Assembly (NCBI GenBank): GCA_032119795.1
Contig: JAUMFO010000008.1
Span: forward strand, 465,500 to 529,499
Length of the DNA: 64,000 nucleotides
From: JAGIBJ01 sp032119795
GTDB taxonomy: Bacteria; Actinomycetota; Thermoleophilia; Solirubrobacterales; Solirubrobacteraceae
Reading direction: 5' to 3'
The notes beneath the pieces are model-generated. The model saw only the letters and a list, made by a program, of their open reading frames with translations. It was not told the DNA's origin and made no database searches. The position numbers and the translations under genes are program-made. Below are positions 50,463 through 58,199 of the stretch, piece after piece (positions within the stretch are counted from its first letter, which is position 1; each line of letters starts with the position of its first letter).

Positions 50463-51635
50463 GTGTCCGACAAGAGAAATCGCTACCGGCGCTACCGCGG
50501 CGGCTCAGCCGGGCATCCCGGGTCGGTCGAGGACCCCCTTCAGGAGCTGCGCGACCTGCGCCGCTCCGAGTCGGGCCAGCCCGTGCCGCCTCGCGGGAGC
50601 GCAAAGGCCCCGCGCCGCCCCGCCTCAACCGACCGCCCGCCCCGCCGTGAGCAGGAACAACACCGAGGCCAGGCCTCCCGCGGTCGGCCGCAGGTCGCGC
50701 CGCGCCGTGCGCTGCGACCGTCGAAGACGCTCGGCCGACGCGTCTTCAAGTGGTTCGCCGTCTGGGCGCTGGCTTGGTGCGCACTCTCACTCGTCGTCTT
50801 CCTGATCAGCGCCCAGTTCCACCAGGCCGACGTCGGAGACGGCGCCGCGCTGCTCGGTGGTGGCAAGACCCCACCCCTGGGCGAGTCGACGATCCTGGTC
50901 ATCGGGTCGGACACGCGGCCGAAGAACTCCCAGGAGCCTGGCGCCTCGACGAGGGGCTACGGCCTGGCGGACTCGATCATGCTGTTGCGCGTCGGTGGCG
51001 GCAGCGGCGCCAAGTTGTCGATTGCCCGCGACACGATGGTCCCCATTGAGGGTCACGGGATCGCCAAGATCAACTCGGCGTACGCCTACGGTGGGCCGGC
51101 GCTGCTCGTGAAGACGGTCGAGGACTACACGGGCGTCGACGTCAACCATGTGATGCAGATCGGCTTCGATTCGTTCCCGCCGCTGATCGACGCGATGGGC
51201 GGCATCACCTACAAGGGCTCGTGCGTGATCTCGAAGATCAACGGCGGCTACAAGAACGGCGGAGTGACGCTGCGGATCCGCTCCGGCGAGAAGGTCCACC
51301 TCAACGGCAAGCAGGCGCTCGCACTCGCTCGGACGCGAACGAATGCGTGCAACAAGCGCGAAAGCGACCTGACGCGGGCGCACCGCCAGCAAAAGGTGCT
51401 CTCGTCGATGAAGCGCCGGGCGCTGTCTCCGATTGGCTTCCTGCGTCTCCCACTGATCGCTTGGGCGGCGCCGAAAACGATGGACTCCGACATGGCCGGC
51501 CCGCGCCTGCTCGGCACGATGGCCGGCATGGTGCTCGGCGGCGGCGAATCGCACGTCCTTGGGACGTCGACCGGCTACGTCCCGGACGACGTCAAGGCGC
51601 GCCAGGTGGAGCGTTTCTTGGGCGGCGGCGCCTAA
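50463..51635 (+). CDS. LytR-CpsA-Psr family protein
   Basis: 390 aa. A basic, Arg/Pro-rich cytoplasmic region of about 95 residues, a membrane helix (FAVWALAWCALSLVVFLISA), then the LCP domain: VIGSDTRP, GLADSIMLLRV, SIARDTMVPI, KINSAYAYGGPALLVKTVED and ALALARTR. LCP enzymes attach polymers (teichoic acid, arabinogalactan or capsule) to peptidoglycan. GTG at 50463. Its stop overlaps the convergent lipase stop (CTAA). Confidence 0.92.
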   Translation: MSDKRNRYRRYRGGSAGHPGSVEDPLQELRDLRRSESGQPVPPRGSAKAPRRPASTDRPPRREQEQHRGQASRGRPQVAPRRALRPSKTLGRRVFKWFAVWALAWCALSLVVFLISAQFHQADVGDGAALLGGGKTPPLGESTILVIGSDTRPKNSQEPGASTRGYGLADSIMLLRVGGGSGAKLSIARDTMVPIEGHGIAKINSAYAYGGPALLVKTVEDYTGVDVNHVMQIGFDSFPPLIDAMGGITYKGSCVISKINGGYKNGGVTLRIRSGEKVHLNGKQALALARTRTNACNKRESDLTRAHRQQKVLSSMKRRALSPIGFLRLPLIAWAAPKTMDSDMAGPRLLGTMAGMVLGGGESHVLGTSTGYVPDDVKARQVERFLGGGA

Positions 51636-52840
51636 CAGTTCCCCTTCGCCGGGATTCCGGCGAAGCGTTCGTCGAGCCAGCGGAAGGCCGTCGACTCCTC
51701 GAGGAGCTGCGTGGTGAAGTGCTCGCTGATCGGGTTGAGCCGCCACTTGACGTTGACGCCAAGGCCGCACCAGTCACGGCGCAGATTCGCGGTCTGGTCG
51801 TAGAAGACGGCTTCGTCCAGGCGCCCGTGGTAGAGGTAGACGGGAGCGTTGGGCCTGAGTGCACCGACCCGGTTCTCACGCATCCGCGCCTGCCACTCGG
51901 GCAGCCGCATGGGGTTGCGGGTCATGTACCACGAGACCTTGTTGAAGATGAAGCGGGCGACCCACTCCTGGCACGCTGCGGTGTCGGCCTGCTTGATCCA
52001 GAGGCCGGAGGGCTTGAGGTACTGATCGAGACCGAGCTCGGGGTAGGCCTCGTCGTAGCCGAGTGCGCCGGCCATCAAGAGCCCCATGAACCAGTTGCCG
52101 TCGAGCAGCCGGACGGCGCGCTCGGGATCGGAAAGGGTTCCGCCGGCGACGGCACCCACCACGTTGAGTTCGGGGGCGTAGGTCGGCGCGAGTTCGGCCG
52201 CGGAGGCCGCCGCTCCGCCACCTTCGGAGTAGCCGGTAATGCCGACTTTGGCGCCCGGATCGAGCCCGACGCCCGGGATCTGGCGCACGGCGCGAACGAC
52301 GTCGAGCATGTTGCGCCCGAGCGCCTTGTTGACGCCGAAGGCGTGCAGACCCTGCGTGCCGAGGCCCTGGTAGTCGGTCACGGCGACCGCGTAGCCACGC
52401 CGCAGCAACGCCGACATCGTCGCCAGATCAGGCTCGGCGCCGCCAGCGAGCAGGCGAGACGGCGCGCAGCTGTCTCCCATGCCGTGCGTCCCCACGCCGA
52501 CCGAGACGACGCCCTTGACGGCGCTCGCGCCGATCGACGGCAGCAGCAGCGAGCCGGACACGACGGTCGCCTCGCCGGTGGCCCCCGTCGAGGTGTAGAG
52601 GACCCGCCACGCCGTCGTGCCGGGAGCCGGCCGGGTCACGCCACGAAAGCCGTAGCGCTCGGAGCGCAGCAGGGTGCCCGGGCCGCCCGCCGGCAACGGG
52701 CTCGGCGCCTCGTAGAACGGCGGCCGATCCACCGCGCTGGCGCTCACGGGAACGAGCAGCGCGCAGACCGCGAGCAGACCAGAGAGGACGAAGGTAGCGA
52801 TGGGCCGGCGGGACGACCGGATCGAGAAATCCTGGAACAC
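51632..52840 (-). CDS. Secreted lipase, LIP family (copy 1)
   Basis: 402 aa. Exported alpha/beta hydrolase: signal segment 10-38 (IATFVLSGLLAVCALLVPVSASA), nucleophile motif GYSEGG, then PVYLYHGRLDEAVFY (acid region) and a late His (SEHFTTQ). Fits the secretory lipase family known from Candida and many actinobacteria. GTG at 52840 chosen for AAGGA at 5 nt; a TTG at 52906 would add 22 hydrophilic residues before the signal. Paralogue of 53529-54821. Confidence 0.85.
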   Translation of the reverse strand: MFQDFSIRSSRRPIATFVLSGLLAVCALLVPVSASAVDRPPFYEAPSPLPAGGPGTLLRSERYGFRGVTRPAPGTTAWRVLYTSTGATGEATVVSGSLLLPSIGASAVKGVVSVGVGTHGMGDSCAPSRLLAGGAEPDLATMSALLRRGYAVAVTDYQGLGTQGLHAFGVNKALGRNMLDVVRAVRQIPGVGLDPGAKVGITGYSEGGGAAASAAELAPTYAPELNVVGAVAGGTLSDPERAVRLLDGNWFMGLLMAGALGYDEAYPELGLDQYLKPSGLWIKQADTAACQEWVARFIFNKVSWYMTRNPMRLPEWQARMRENRVGALRPNAPVYLYHGRLDEAVFYDQTANLRRDWCGLGVNVKWRLNPISEHFTTQLLEESTAFRWLDERFAGIPAKGNC

Positions 52841-53000
52841 AGATTCCTTCGGAGGCGGGGGAGCCTCTTCTGAGTTGGTGACGTACGCGCCGTGACGGAG
52901 GGCCAAAGCCCCAAGCGCCCCACGGAGTGACGGTCCGTGATGCCCATCACTTTAGCGCCCAAGAAACTTCATTACCAGTGCATCGGGGTATGAGCCATCC

Positions 53001-53099
53001 GGCGGGGGTTGGGTGGCGCCCGGATCGGCCCAGCTCCCGCCGTTCGCTAGCGCTCACTTTGTGAGCAACGGTCCGCCCGGCCCCCACCCAACCCCCGCC
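53001..53099 (-). repeat. Inverted-repeat element C1
   Basis: Perfect 16-bp arms at 53001-53016 and 53084-53099. The 49-nt core at 53026-53074 (minus strand) is 40/49 identical to that of element C2 and contains the hairpin GCTCAC-AAA-GTGAGC. Confidence 0.85.
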
Positions 53100-53192
53100 T
53101 CGCCCCACCCCCGTTGCACGGGAGGCTCCGCCGGGTCGTCGACCGGCCCCACCACGCAACGACGACGCCAGCTCTGGCCCCAAAAGAGAACA

Positions 53193-53216
53193 GCCCGGGC
53201 CCAAGCCCAAGGGCTG
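53193..53216 (-). terminator. Hairpin followed by a T-rich run on the minus strand
   Basis: AGCCC...GGGCT stem with internal GGGCCC, followed on the minus strand by GTTCTCTTTT. Lies in the gene-free tract 52841-53528; its source transcript is unclear. Confidence 0.35.
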
Positions 53217-53277
53217 GACCACGCGGCTTCGCCGCCGGCGGAAACTAGACCCGCGCGTTCGCCCCCTTGGCCCCGGG

Positions 53278-53500
53278 GAGACGGCCGGCCCTTGGGTCGC
53301 TCCGATTGCGCCCCTGGAGGCGGGGAACGAGAACAGCGAGGTCGAGGGGCGGGTGGGGCTCCGTCGGACCGTTGCTCGCGCAGCGAGCGCCAGCGAGCGA
53401 AGAGAGCTGGGCCGGACGGAGCCCCACCCGCCCCTCGACCCAACCCGCTCAAACCCCGCCCCCAGAACGCAAAACGGCCGACCCAAGGGCCGGCCGTCTC
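53278..53500 (+). repeat. Nested inverted-repeat element C2
   Basis: Outer perfect 22-bp arms at 53278-53299 and 53479-53500; inner perfect 26-bp arms at 53340-53365 and 53415-53440; 49-nt core at 53366-53414 with hairpin GCTCGC-GCA-GCGAGC. Homologous to C1 in the opposite direction. Confidence 0.88.
53471..53497 (-). terminator. Terminator of lipase copy 2
   Basis: ACGGCCG...CGGCCGT stem with an internal GGG/CCC extension, followed on the minus strand by TTTT. 30 bp after the lipase stop. It also forms the right outer arm of element C2. Confidence 0.7.
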
Positions 53501-53528
53501 ACATGGGACAGGGGAAGAAGGCCCCGGG

Positions 53529-54821
53529 CTAGGACTCCGCAGGCAGCGAAGCCGAGTTGGCCCAGCAGTTGGGCTTGGCCGGCTTCCCTTCGAGGCGATC
53601 CGCCACCCACCTGGCGGCCATGGGCATCCAGATGGGCCCGGTGGCGACGTGCTCCATCACCCAGATCGGCTGGTAGGTGAGGTTCACGCCGGCCTTGCAG
53701 TACTGGCGGCGCAGCTTGGTGGCGCCGGAGTACGGGACGGCCTCATCGCCGACGGCGTGGAAGTAGTAGAGCGGCACGTCGGACGCGGGCGGCTCGTAGC
53801 CGATCGCGTTCTCCTTGAACCGTGCCAGCCAGCGGGGGTCGGTCAGCGGGTCCATGCCGTTCTTGAGGTAGGCCGACGACATCCGGAACGGCACCACAAA
53901 GACAGACTCGATGCAGGCGTTGTAGGTCTTGGCGTTGGCAATGACGCCGCGCTCGTTGAGGAACGACTTCAGGTCGAGTTCCGGGTAGGCCGCATCAAAG
54001 CCGGCCGAGGCCGCGAAGTTGACGGCGGAGAAGAACTTGCCGCTGCCGTACCGCGAGAACTTGGCCGGATCGGTCGGCGCGCCACCGTAGGCGACGGCGC
54101 TGAGCTTCACGTCCGGCGCGTAGGTGGGCTGCATCTCGGCGCCGCGGCCGACGCCCTGACCACCTTGCGAGTAGCCGTAGAGCGCGACCGGACCCTGCTT
54201 GGGCAGGCCGGCTTCGGTGAGGTTGCGGGCCGCGCGGATCGAGTCGAGTACCGCGTGGCCTGCGGAGACGGAGACGCCGAAGGTGTGGATGTCCGGGGTG
54301 CCGAGACCCTCGTAGTCGGTGGAGACGACGGCGTAGCCGCGCTTGAGCATTGGCTCCTGCAGCGCGAGCTCACCGGAATGGGCGTACTCGAGCATGCCCG
54401 ACTGGGCACAGTTGTCGCCGAGGCCCATGGCCTCGTTGCCGTAGCCGATGATCGGACGGTTCGCGATGCCCTGCTTGGGGCTATAGCCGTTGGGCACCAT
54501 CAGCGAGGCGGTCACCGCAATCGGCTTGCCCAGCGCTGAGGTCGACAGGTACATGATCTTGTAGCCCTGCGTGCCCTTGGGCGGCTTGGTAAACGAACGC
54601 GACCAGCCCATCGTGCGCCAGCGAATGATGTCGCCAGGCTTGCCGGCCGGCAGCGGCGACGGTGGGACGTCGAACGCCGAGTACTTCTTGATCGGCTGGT
54701 CGATGAACGAGTCGCGCGGGGTGGCCTGCGCGGGGGACGCCGCGAGGCTGCCGCTGATCACGGTGACGAGGGCGACGATCGCGAGAGCGGCGAAGCGGCG
54801 AATCTTGGAAGCGTTGAACAC
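53529..54821 (-). CDS. Secreted lipase, LIP family (copy 2)
   Basis: 430 aa. Signal peptide 1-33 (LAIVALVTVISGSLAASPAQA). Nucleophile motif GYSQGG; LYYFHAVGDEAVPYSG holds the probable catalytic Asp and VMEHVAT the His. Shares the whole layout with copy 1 (PSPLPAGxPG, DYxGLGT, AxYPELxL). GTG at 54821 has AGGAG at 6 nt. A -10 (TAACGT) at 54919-54924 would give a leader of about 90 nt; a palindrome sits 49 bp further upstream. Confidence 0.87.
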   Translation of the reverse strand: MFNASKIRRFAALAIVALVTVISGSLAASPAQATPRDSFIDQPIKKYSAFDVPPSPLPAGKPGDIIRWRTMGWSRSFTKPPKGTQGYKIMYLSTSALGKPIAVTASLMVPNGYSPKQGIANRPIIGYGNEAMGLGDNCAQSGMLEYAHSGELALQEPMLKRGYAVVSTDYEGLGTPDIHTFGVSVSAGHAVLDSIRAARNLTEAGLPKQGPVALYGYSQGGQGVGRGAEMQPTYAPDVKLSAVAYGGAPTDPAKFSRYGSGKFFSAVNFAASAGFDAAYPELDLKSFLNERGVIANAKTYNACIESVFVVPFRMSSAYLKNGMDPLTDPRWLARFKENAIGYEPPASDVPLYYFHAVGDEAVPYSGATKLRRQYCKAGVNLTYQPIWVMEHVATGPIWMPMAARWVADRLEGKPAKPNCWANSASLPAES

Positions 54822-54918
54822 GTGACTCCTACGGGGACAGTCCGGTTGCGGTGGCGAGGCCGTGAACTTGGGGAAGCTCAAATGGTGGTCGGCGAGGCCG
54901 GGCAACGTGACGGAGGGC

Positions 54919-54924
54919 ACGTTA
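54919..54924 (-). promoter_or_regulatory. Putative -10 (TAACGT) of lipase copy 2
   Basis: Paired with TTGGTC at an 18-bp spacer as a -35. Gives a 5' leader with a Shine-Dalgarno. Confidence 0.45.
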
Positions 54925-54964
54925 GCAACGGTCCGGGTTTCAGACCAACCGGTAAGCCCCGTTC

Positions 54965-54977
54965 TGAGCAATGCTCA
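54965..54977. promoter_or_regulatory. Palindrome TGAGCA-A-TGCTCA
   Basis: Same 13-bp core as at 36230-36242, centred at 54971, about 49-50 bp upstream of the -10 in both promoters. Confidence 0.75.
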
Positions 54978-55034
54978 ATTCCTACCACTGGATTTCGGTT
55001 CGTCACGGTCAGGCAGACCGTGACGCGCGAAACG

Positions 55035-55409
55035 CTACGTGGAGGAACTCGAAGAATCGCTCGAGCTGGCGCCCGAGGAGGCCGAGCCAGTACCGGTGCC
55101 GGAACTCGCGTTCCCGCTCCCGGATGACCCTTCAGAGCCGCCCGAGGAACTCGAGGAGCTGGCGTCCGAGCTGCTCGACGAGGAGCCCTCGCTGCTCGCA
55201 GAGTCGGCGGCGGCCTTCTCGCGGTTGCGGCGCTTGGTCCCGTAGTCCGTGTTGTGGAACCCGGAGCCCTTGAAGTGGATCGCGGGTGCGCTCAGCACGC
55301 GCTGAACTGGGACGCCCGTCTCCGGGTCGACGGTAAGCGCGTCGTCGGAGAACTTCTGAATCACGTCGAACGTGGTCCCGTCAGGACGGCGATACTCGTA
55401 GATCGGCAT
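55035..55409 (-). CDS. FmdB-like protein without zinc-ribbon cysteines, Ser-rich tail
   Basis: 124 aa. The first 60 residues match FmdB (MPIYEYRRPDGTTFDVIQKF, and HFKGSGFHNTDYG), but both CxxC pairs are gone: RRPDG replaces the first knuckle and DPETG the second, so zinc binding is lost. Residues 70-124 are a Ser/Gly low-complexity tail. ATG at 55409 has a TATACT -10 at 9 nt. FmdB relatives are regulators or ribosome-associated proteins of unclear role. Confidence 0.82.
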   Translation of the reverse strand: MPIYEYRRPDGTTFDVIQKFSDDALTVDPETGVPVQRVLSAPAIHFKGSGFHNTDYGTKRRNREKAAADSASSEGSSSSSSDASSSSSSGGSEGSSGSGNASSGTGTGSASSGASSSDSSSSST

Positions 55410-55418
55410 GGGCGATCG

Positions 55419-55424
55419 AGTATA
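55419..55424 (-). promoter_or_regulatory. Putative -10 (TATACT)
   Basis: Near-consensus, 9 nt before the ATG at 55409. Confidence 0.55.
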
Positions 55425-55458
55425 GGAACCCCAACAAGCTCAGGCGTCGCGGGGCCGG

Positions 55459-56118
55459 TCAGGCGTCGATGACGGCGTACGCCATGCTGCCGCCCACGCG
55501 AACGTCAACCCCGCCGAGCGACTCGGCCAGCTGCGCCGCCGTTCGCGGCACGGCGACCTCGCCGGCGCGGTGGAGTGCCCGCAAATACCGCGTGCCAACG
55601 GGCTGCTCGGCCACGAGCGACGAGAGGTAGATTCGCCCGCCGGGCCGGACCTGCCGCCGCAGCGCACCGAGGAGCTCCATCGGCCGCTCCACGATGTGGA
55701 CGAACCCCATGCAGAGCACGACCTCGAAGCCATGGGGCGGGAGCGGGATGTGAAGCGCATCGGCCTGCACGAGCCGGACGCTCGGACTCAACCGGTCGCC
55801 GGCGGCCGCCGCAATGCGCTGGCCGGCGCGCTCGAGCATCCCCCTGGAACGGTCCAGGAGCACCACCTGGCGAGTCGCGGCCGCATAGAGCTCGGCCGTG
55901 GCGGCCGCCGACCCACCGGCGACATCCAGGAGCGGCCCCGTTCCGTCGGCCAGCGCCTGGGCGGCAAACGCCTCGTACTCCGCGGGACTCGCGCCCCAGA
56001 GCACCCGGTTATAGAGGCGAGACCGCACCAACCGGTCGTAGACCGCGGCCTTGCGGTCGTACGGCGCACCCTCGTCCCCCGGCTCCAGCCCGAGTTGCTC
56101 GATCTCTGTTCTCCACAT
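55459..56118 (-). CDS. SAM-dependent class I methyltransferase
   Basis: 219 aa. SAM-binding motif I LLDVAGGSAAATAEL near residue 64, acidic loop VVLLDRS, and FEVVLCMGFVHIVERP. Resembles UbiE/type 11 methyltransferases; substrate unknown. ATG at 56118 lies inside an operator palindrome and 7 nt after TAGCCT. Divergent from a TetR gene that likely controls it, so a detoxification or lipid-type substrate is possible. Confidence 0.85.
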   Translation of the reverse strand: MWRTEIEQLGLEPGDEGAPYDRKAAVYDRLVRSRLYNRVLWGASPAEYEAFAAQALADGTGPLLDVAGGSAAATAELYAAATRQVVLLDRSRGMLERAGQRIAAAAGDRLSPSVRLVQADALHIPLPPHGFEVVLCMGFVHIVERPMELLGALRRQVRPGGRIYLSSLVAEQPVGTRYLRALHRAGEVAVPRTAAQLAESLGGVDVRVGGSMAYAVIDA

Positions 56119-56124
56119 GGAGAA
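56109..56124. promoter_or_regulatory. Operator 1, TTCTCCA-CA-TGGAGAA
   Basis: Perfect 16-bp palindrome over the methyltransferase start codon and predicted transcription start. Confidence 0.8.
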
Positions 56125-56125
56125 G

Positions 56126-56131
56126 AGGCTA
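56126..56131 (-). promoter_or_regulatory. Putative -10 (TAGCCT) of the methyltransferase
   Basis: 7 nt before the ATG at 56118, lying between the two operators. Confidence 0.55.
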
Positions 56132-56140
56132 GCACTTGCC

Positions 56141-56156
56141 TTCTCCACCTGGAGAG
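56141..56156. promoter_or_regulatory. Operator 2, TTCTCCA-CC-TGGAGAG
   Basis: Near-perfect second copy, 32 bp (three helical turns) from operator 1, and 7 bp upstream of the TetR -10. Confidence 0.8.
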
Positions 56157-56163
56157 TTCGGGC

Positions 56164-56169
56164 TATCGT
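56164..56169 (+). promoter_or_regulatory. Putative -10 (TATCGT) of the TetR gene
   Basis: 7 nt before the GTG at 56177. Confidence 0.5.
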
Positions 56170-56176
56170 GCGGCCC

Positions 56177-56704
56177 GTGCCCGCCACCCCCACCCCGGTT
56201 CGCCTCCTTGACGCCGCCCTCACCGTCCTCGGCGAACGCGGCGCGAGAGACCTGACGGTGCGCGCCGTGGAGGACGCCGCCGGCCTCCCGCATGGCTCAG
56301 TCCGCCACCACTTCGGGGCGCGTCGCGGCTTGCTGATCGCCTTGTTCGATCACCTAGAGCGCCTCGAGTCGCCGACGCCCCCGGGCTCCACCGCCGCCGG
56401 CCAAGCTCCCGTCGACGCCGTCTCCGGCCTGCTTGACGCGATCGAGGGCTGGATCGGCCCAGGCCGGACGGTTGCGCTCGCCCGCTACGAGCTGTTCCTG
56501 CTGGCGGCCCGGGACGCAGAACTGCGCGCGCCGCTCGTGCGCGCGCGTGAGCGCTTCGTCGCCCAAGCCCAGACCGCGGTGGGCGCAGAGCGCGCGCCCG
56601 GCGTCGTCGCGGCCATCGATGGCCTGGTGCTCGACGCACTCGTGCGGGGCCAGCACGACCGTACGGCGCTTCGAGCCACCGTCAGCCAGCTCCTTCGGCC
56701 TTAG
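56177..56704 (+). CDS. TetR-family transcriptional regulator
   Basis: 175 aa. HTH at about 8-55 (LLDAALTVLGERGARDLTVRAVEDAAGLPHGSVRHHFG in outline; recognition helix near GSVRHHFGARRGLL). GTG 56177 chosen because TATCGT lies 7 nt upstream; a GTG at 56168 overlaps that hexamer. Twin operators in the divergent gap suggest it represses both itself and the methyltransferase. Confidence 0.87.
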   Translation: MPATPTPVRLLDAALTVLGERGARDLTVRAVEDAAGLPHGSVRHHFGARRGLLIALFDHLERLESPTPPGSTAAGQAPVDAVSGLLDAIEGWIGPGRTVALARYELFLLAARDAELRAPLVRARERFVAQAQTAVGAERAPGVVAAIDGLVLDALVRGQHDRTALRATVSQLLRP

Positions 56705-56731
56705 CGGACCGTCGCAGGAGGGCCGATCATT

Positions 56732-56737
56732 TAGTCT
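56732..56737 (+). promoter_or_regulatory. Putative -10 (TAGTCT) of glyS
   Basis: 6 nt before the GTG at 56744; leaderless pattern. Confidence 0.45.
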
Positions 56738-56743
56738 GGCCGC

Positions 56744-58120
56744 GTGCCCGACTCCGTGACCATGGACAAGATCGTCGCGCTCTGCAAGCGCCGCGGTTTC
56801 ATCTTCCCGAGCTCTGAGATCTACGGCGGCGTCGGTTCCACGTACGACTTCGGGCACTACGGCGTCCTGCTCAAGACCAACGTGAAGAACGCCTGGTGGC
56901 GCGCGATGCTCGAGGAGCGCGACGACATCGTCGCCCTCGACTCGGCGATCCTCCAACACCCACGCGTGTGGGAAGCCTCCGGCCACCTCGCCGGCTTCAG
57001 CGACCCGATGGTCGACTGCAAGACGTGTGGCCACCGGTTCCGCGCCGACCACCTCGAGGAGCAGAAGGCCGATCTCACCTGCCCGCGCAAGCCGAGCAAG
57101 CTCGCCGGCGAGGGCCCGGAGTGCGAGCTCACCGAGGCGCGTGACTTCAACCTGATGTTCAAGACGCAGGTCGGCGCCGTGGAGTCCACCGCCTCCGTGG
57201 CTTACCTGCGCCCGGAGACGGCCCAGGGGATCTTCATCAACTTCAAGAACGTGCTCCAGTTCGCCCGCAAGAAGCCGCCGTTCGGCATCGCGCAGGTCGG
57301 CAAGTCGTTCCGTAACGAGATCACGCCCGGCAACTTCATCTTCCGTACGCGCGAGTTCGAGCAGATGGAGATGGAGTTCTTCGTCCCGCCGGACGAGGTG
57401 AACGACTGGTACGAGCACTGGAAGAAGGAGCGCTACGACTGGTACGTGCGGTACGGCATCCGCCCGGATCACCTGATGATGCGTGAGCATGCCGCCGACG
57501 AGCTCAGCCACTACTCCTCCGGCACCGCAGACGTGGAATACCTCTTCCCAATCGGGTGGAGTGAGCTGGAGGGCGTTGCCAACCGCGGCAACTTCGACCT
57601 CACCCAGCACACCGAGTACTCCGGCGAGAAGCTCGAATACTTCGACGGCTCCACCAAGGAGCGGTACACCCCCCACGTGATCGAGCCGGCCGCCGGCGCC
57701 GACCGCGCGACACTGGCCTTCCTCGTGGACTCCTACGACGAGGAGGTGCTCGACAACGGCGAGACGCGCATCGTGCTGCGTCTGCACCCCCAGCTCGCTC
57801 CGATCACCGTCGCGATCCTGCCGCTCGTCAAGAAGGACGGCCAGCCCGAGCTGGCCCAGGAGATCCGCGAGAACCTGCGCGGCATCGTGCGCACCGAATA
57901 TGACGAGGGCGGCTCGGTCGGCAAGCGCTACCGCCGTCACGACGAGATCGGCACCCCGTGGTGCGTCACCGTCGACCACCAGACGCTCGAAGACCGCACC
58001 GTCACCGTCCGTGAGCGCGACTCCCTTGAGCAGTCGCGCGTCGCCATCGACGAGCTTCCCGGCTGGTTTGCGCAGCGCCTGGCGCAGCCGTGGTCCAGCC
58101 CCAAGCTCACCCAGGAGTAG
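56744..58120 (+). CDS. glyS: Glycyl-tRNA synthetase, alpha2 type
   Basis: 458 aa, class II synthetase. YGGVGSTYDFGHYGVLLKTN, motif 2 FGIAQVGKSFRNEITPGNFIFRTREFEQMEMEFF, and the zinc segment DCKTCGHRFR...CPRK. The single-chain dimeric form is standard in actinobacteria. GTG at 56744. No T-box leader, as the transcript seems leaderless. Confidence 0.96.
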   Translation: MPDSVTMDKIVALCKRRGFIFPSSEIYGGVGSTYDFGHYGVLLKTNVKNAWWRAMLEERDDIVALDSAILQHPRVWEASGHLAGFSDPMVDCKTCGHRFRADHLEEQKADLTCPRKPSKLAGEGPECELTEARDFNLMFKTQVGAVESTASVAYLRPETAQGIFINFKNVLQFARKKPPFGIAQVGKSFRNEITPGNFIFRTREFEQMEMEFFVPPDEVNDWYEHWKKERYDWYVRYGIRPDHLMMREHAADELSHYSSGTADVEYLFPIGWSELEGVANRGNFDLTQHTEYSGEKLEYFDGSTKERYTPHVIEPAAGADRATLAFLVDSYDEEVLDNGETRIVLRLHPQLAPITVAILPLVKKDGQPELAQEIRENLRGIVRTEYDEGGSVGKRYRRHDEIGTPWCVTVDHQTLEDRTVTVRERDSLEQSRVAIDELPGWFAQRLAQPWSSPKLTQE

Positions 58121-58124
58121 GTCC

Positions 58125-58199
58125 ATGATTCACGCCACCGTCGCCGCCGCCGCGCGGCTGCATACCACCGTCCGCTCGATGGCCACGGAGCCCACGTAA
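58125..58199 (+). CDS. 24-codon ORF coupled to the transporter operon
   Basis: ATG at 58125 with AGGAG at 58113-58117, inside the end of glyS. It encodes MIHATVAAAARLHTTVRSMA plus four residues and ends in TAATG, where the A of TAA starts the next gene's ATG. Its real role may be to bring ribosomes to the transporter gene, which has no Shine-Dalgarno of its own. Could be chance. Confidence 0.45.
   Translation: MIHATVAAAARLHTTVRSMATEPT

Noticed and set aside
48367..50805. 812-codon plus-strand frame opposite rsmI and glk
   Set aside because: Low-complexity Ala/Ser/Pro/Arg shadow frame; the opposite strand encodes two well-defined enzymes.
52991..53528. Protein-coding gene in the gap between the two lipases
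   Set aside because: Open frames exist on both strands but all cross the large inverted repeats, have shadow-type composition, and lack start signals.
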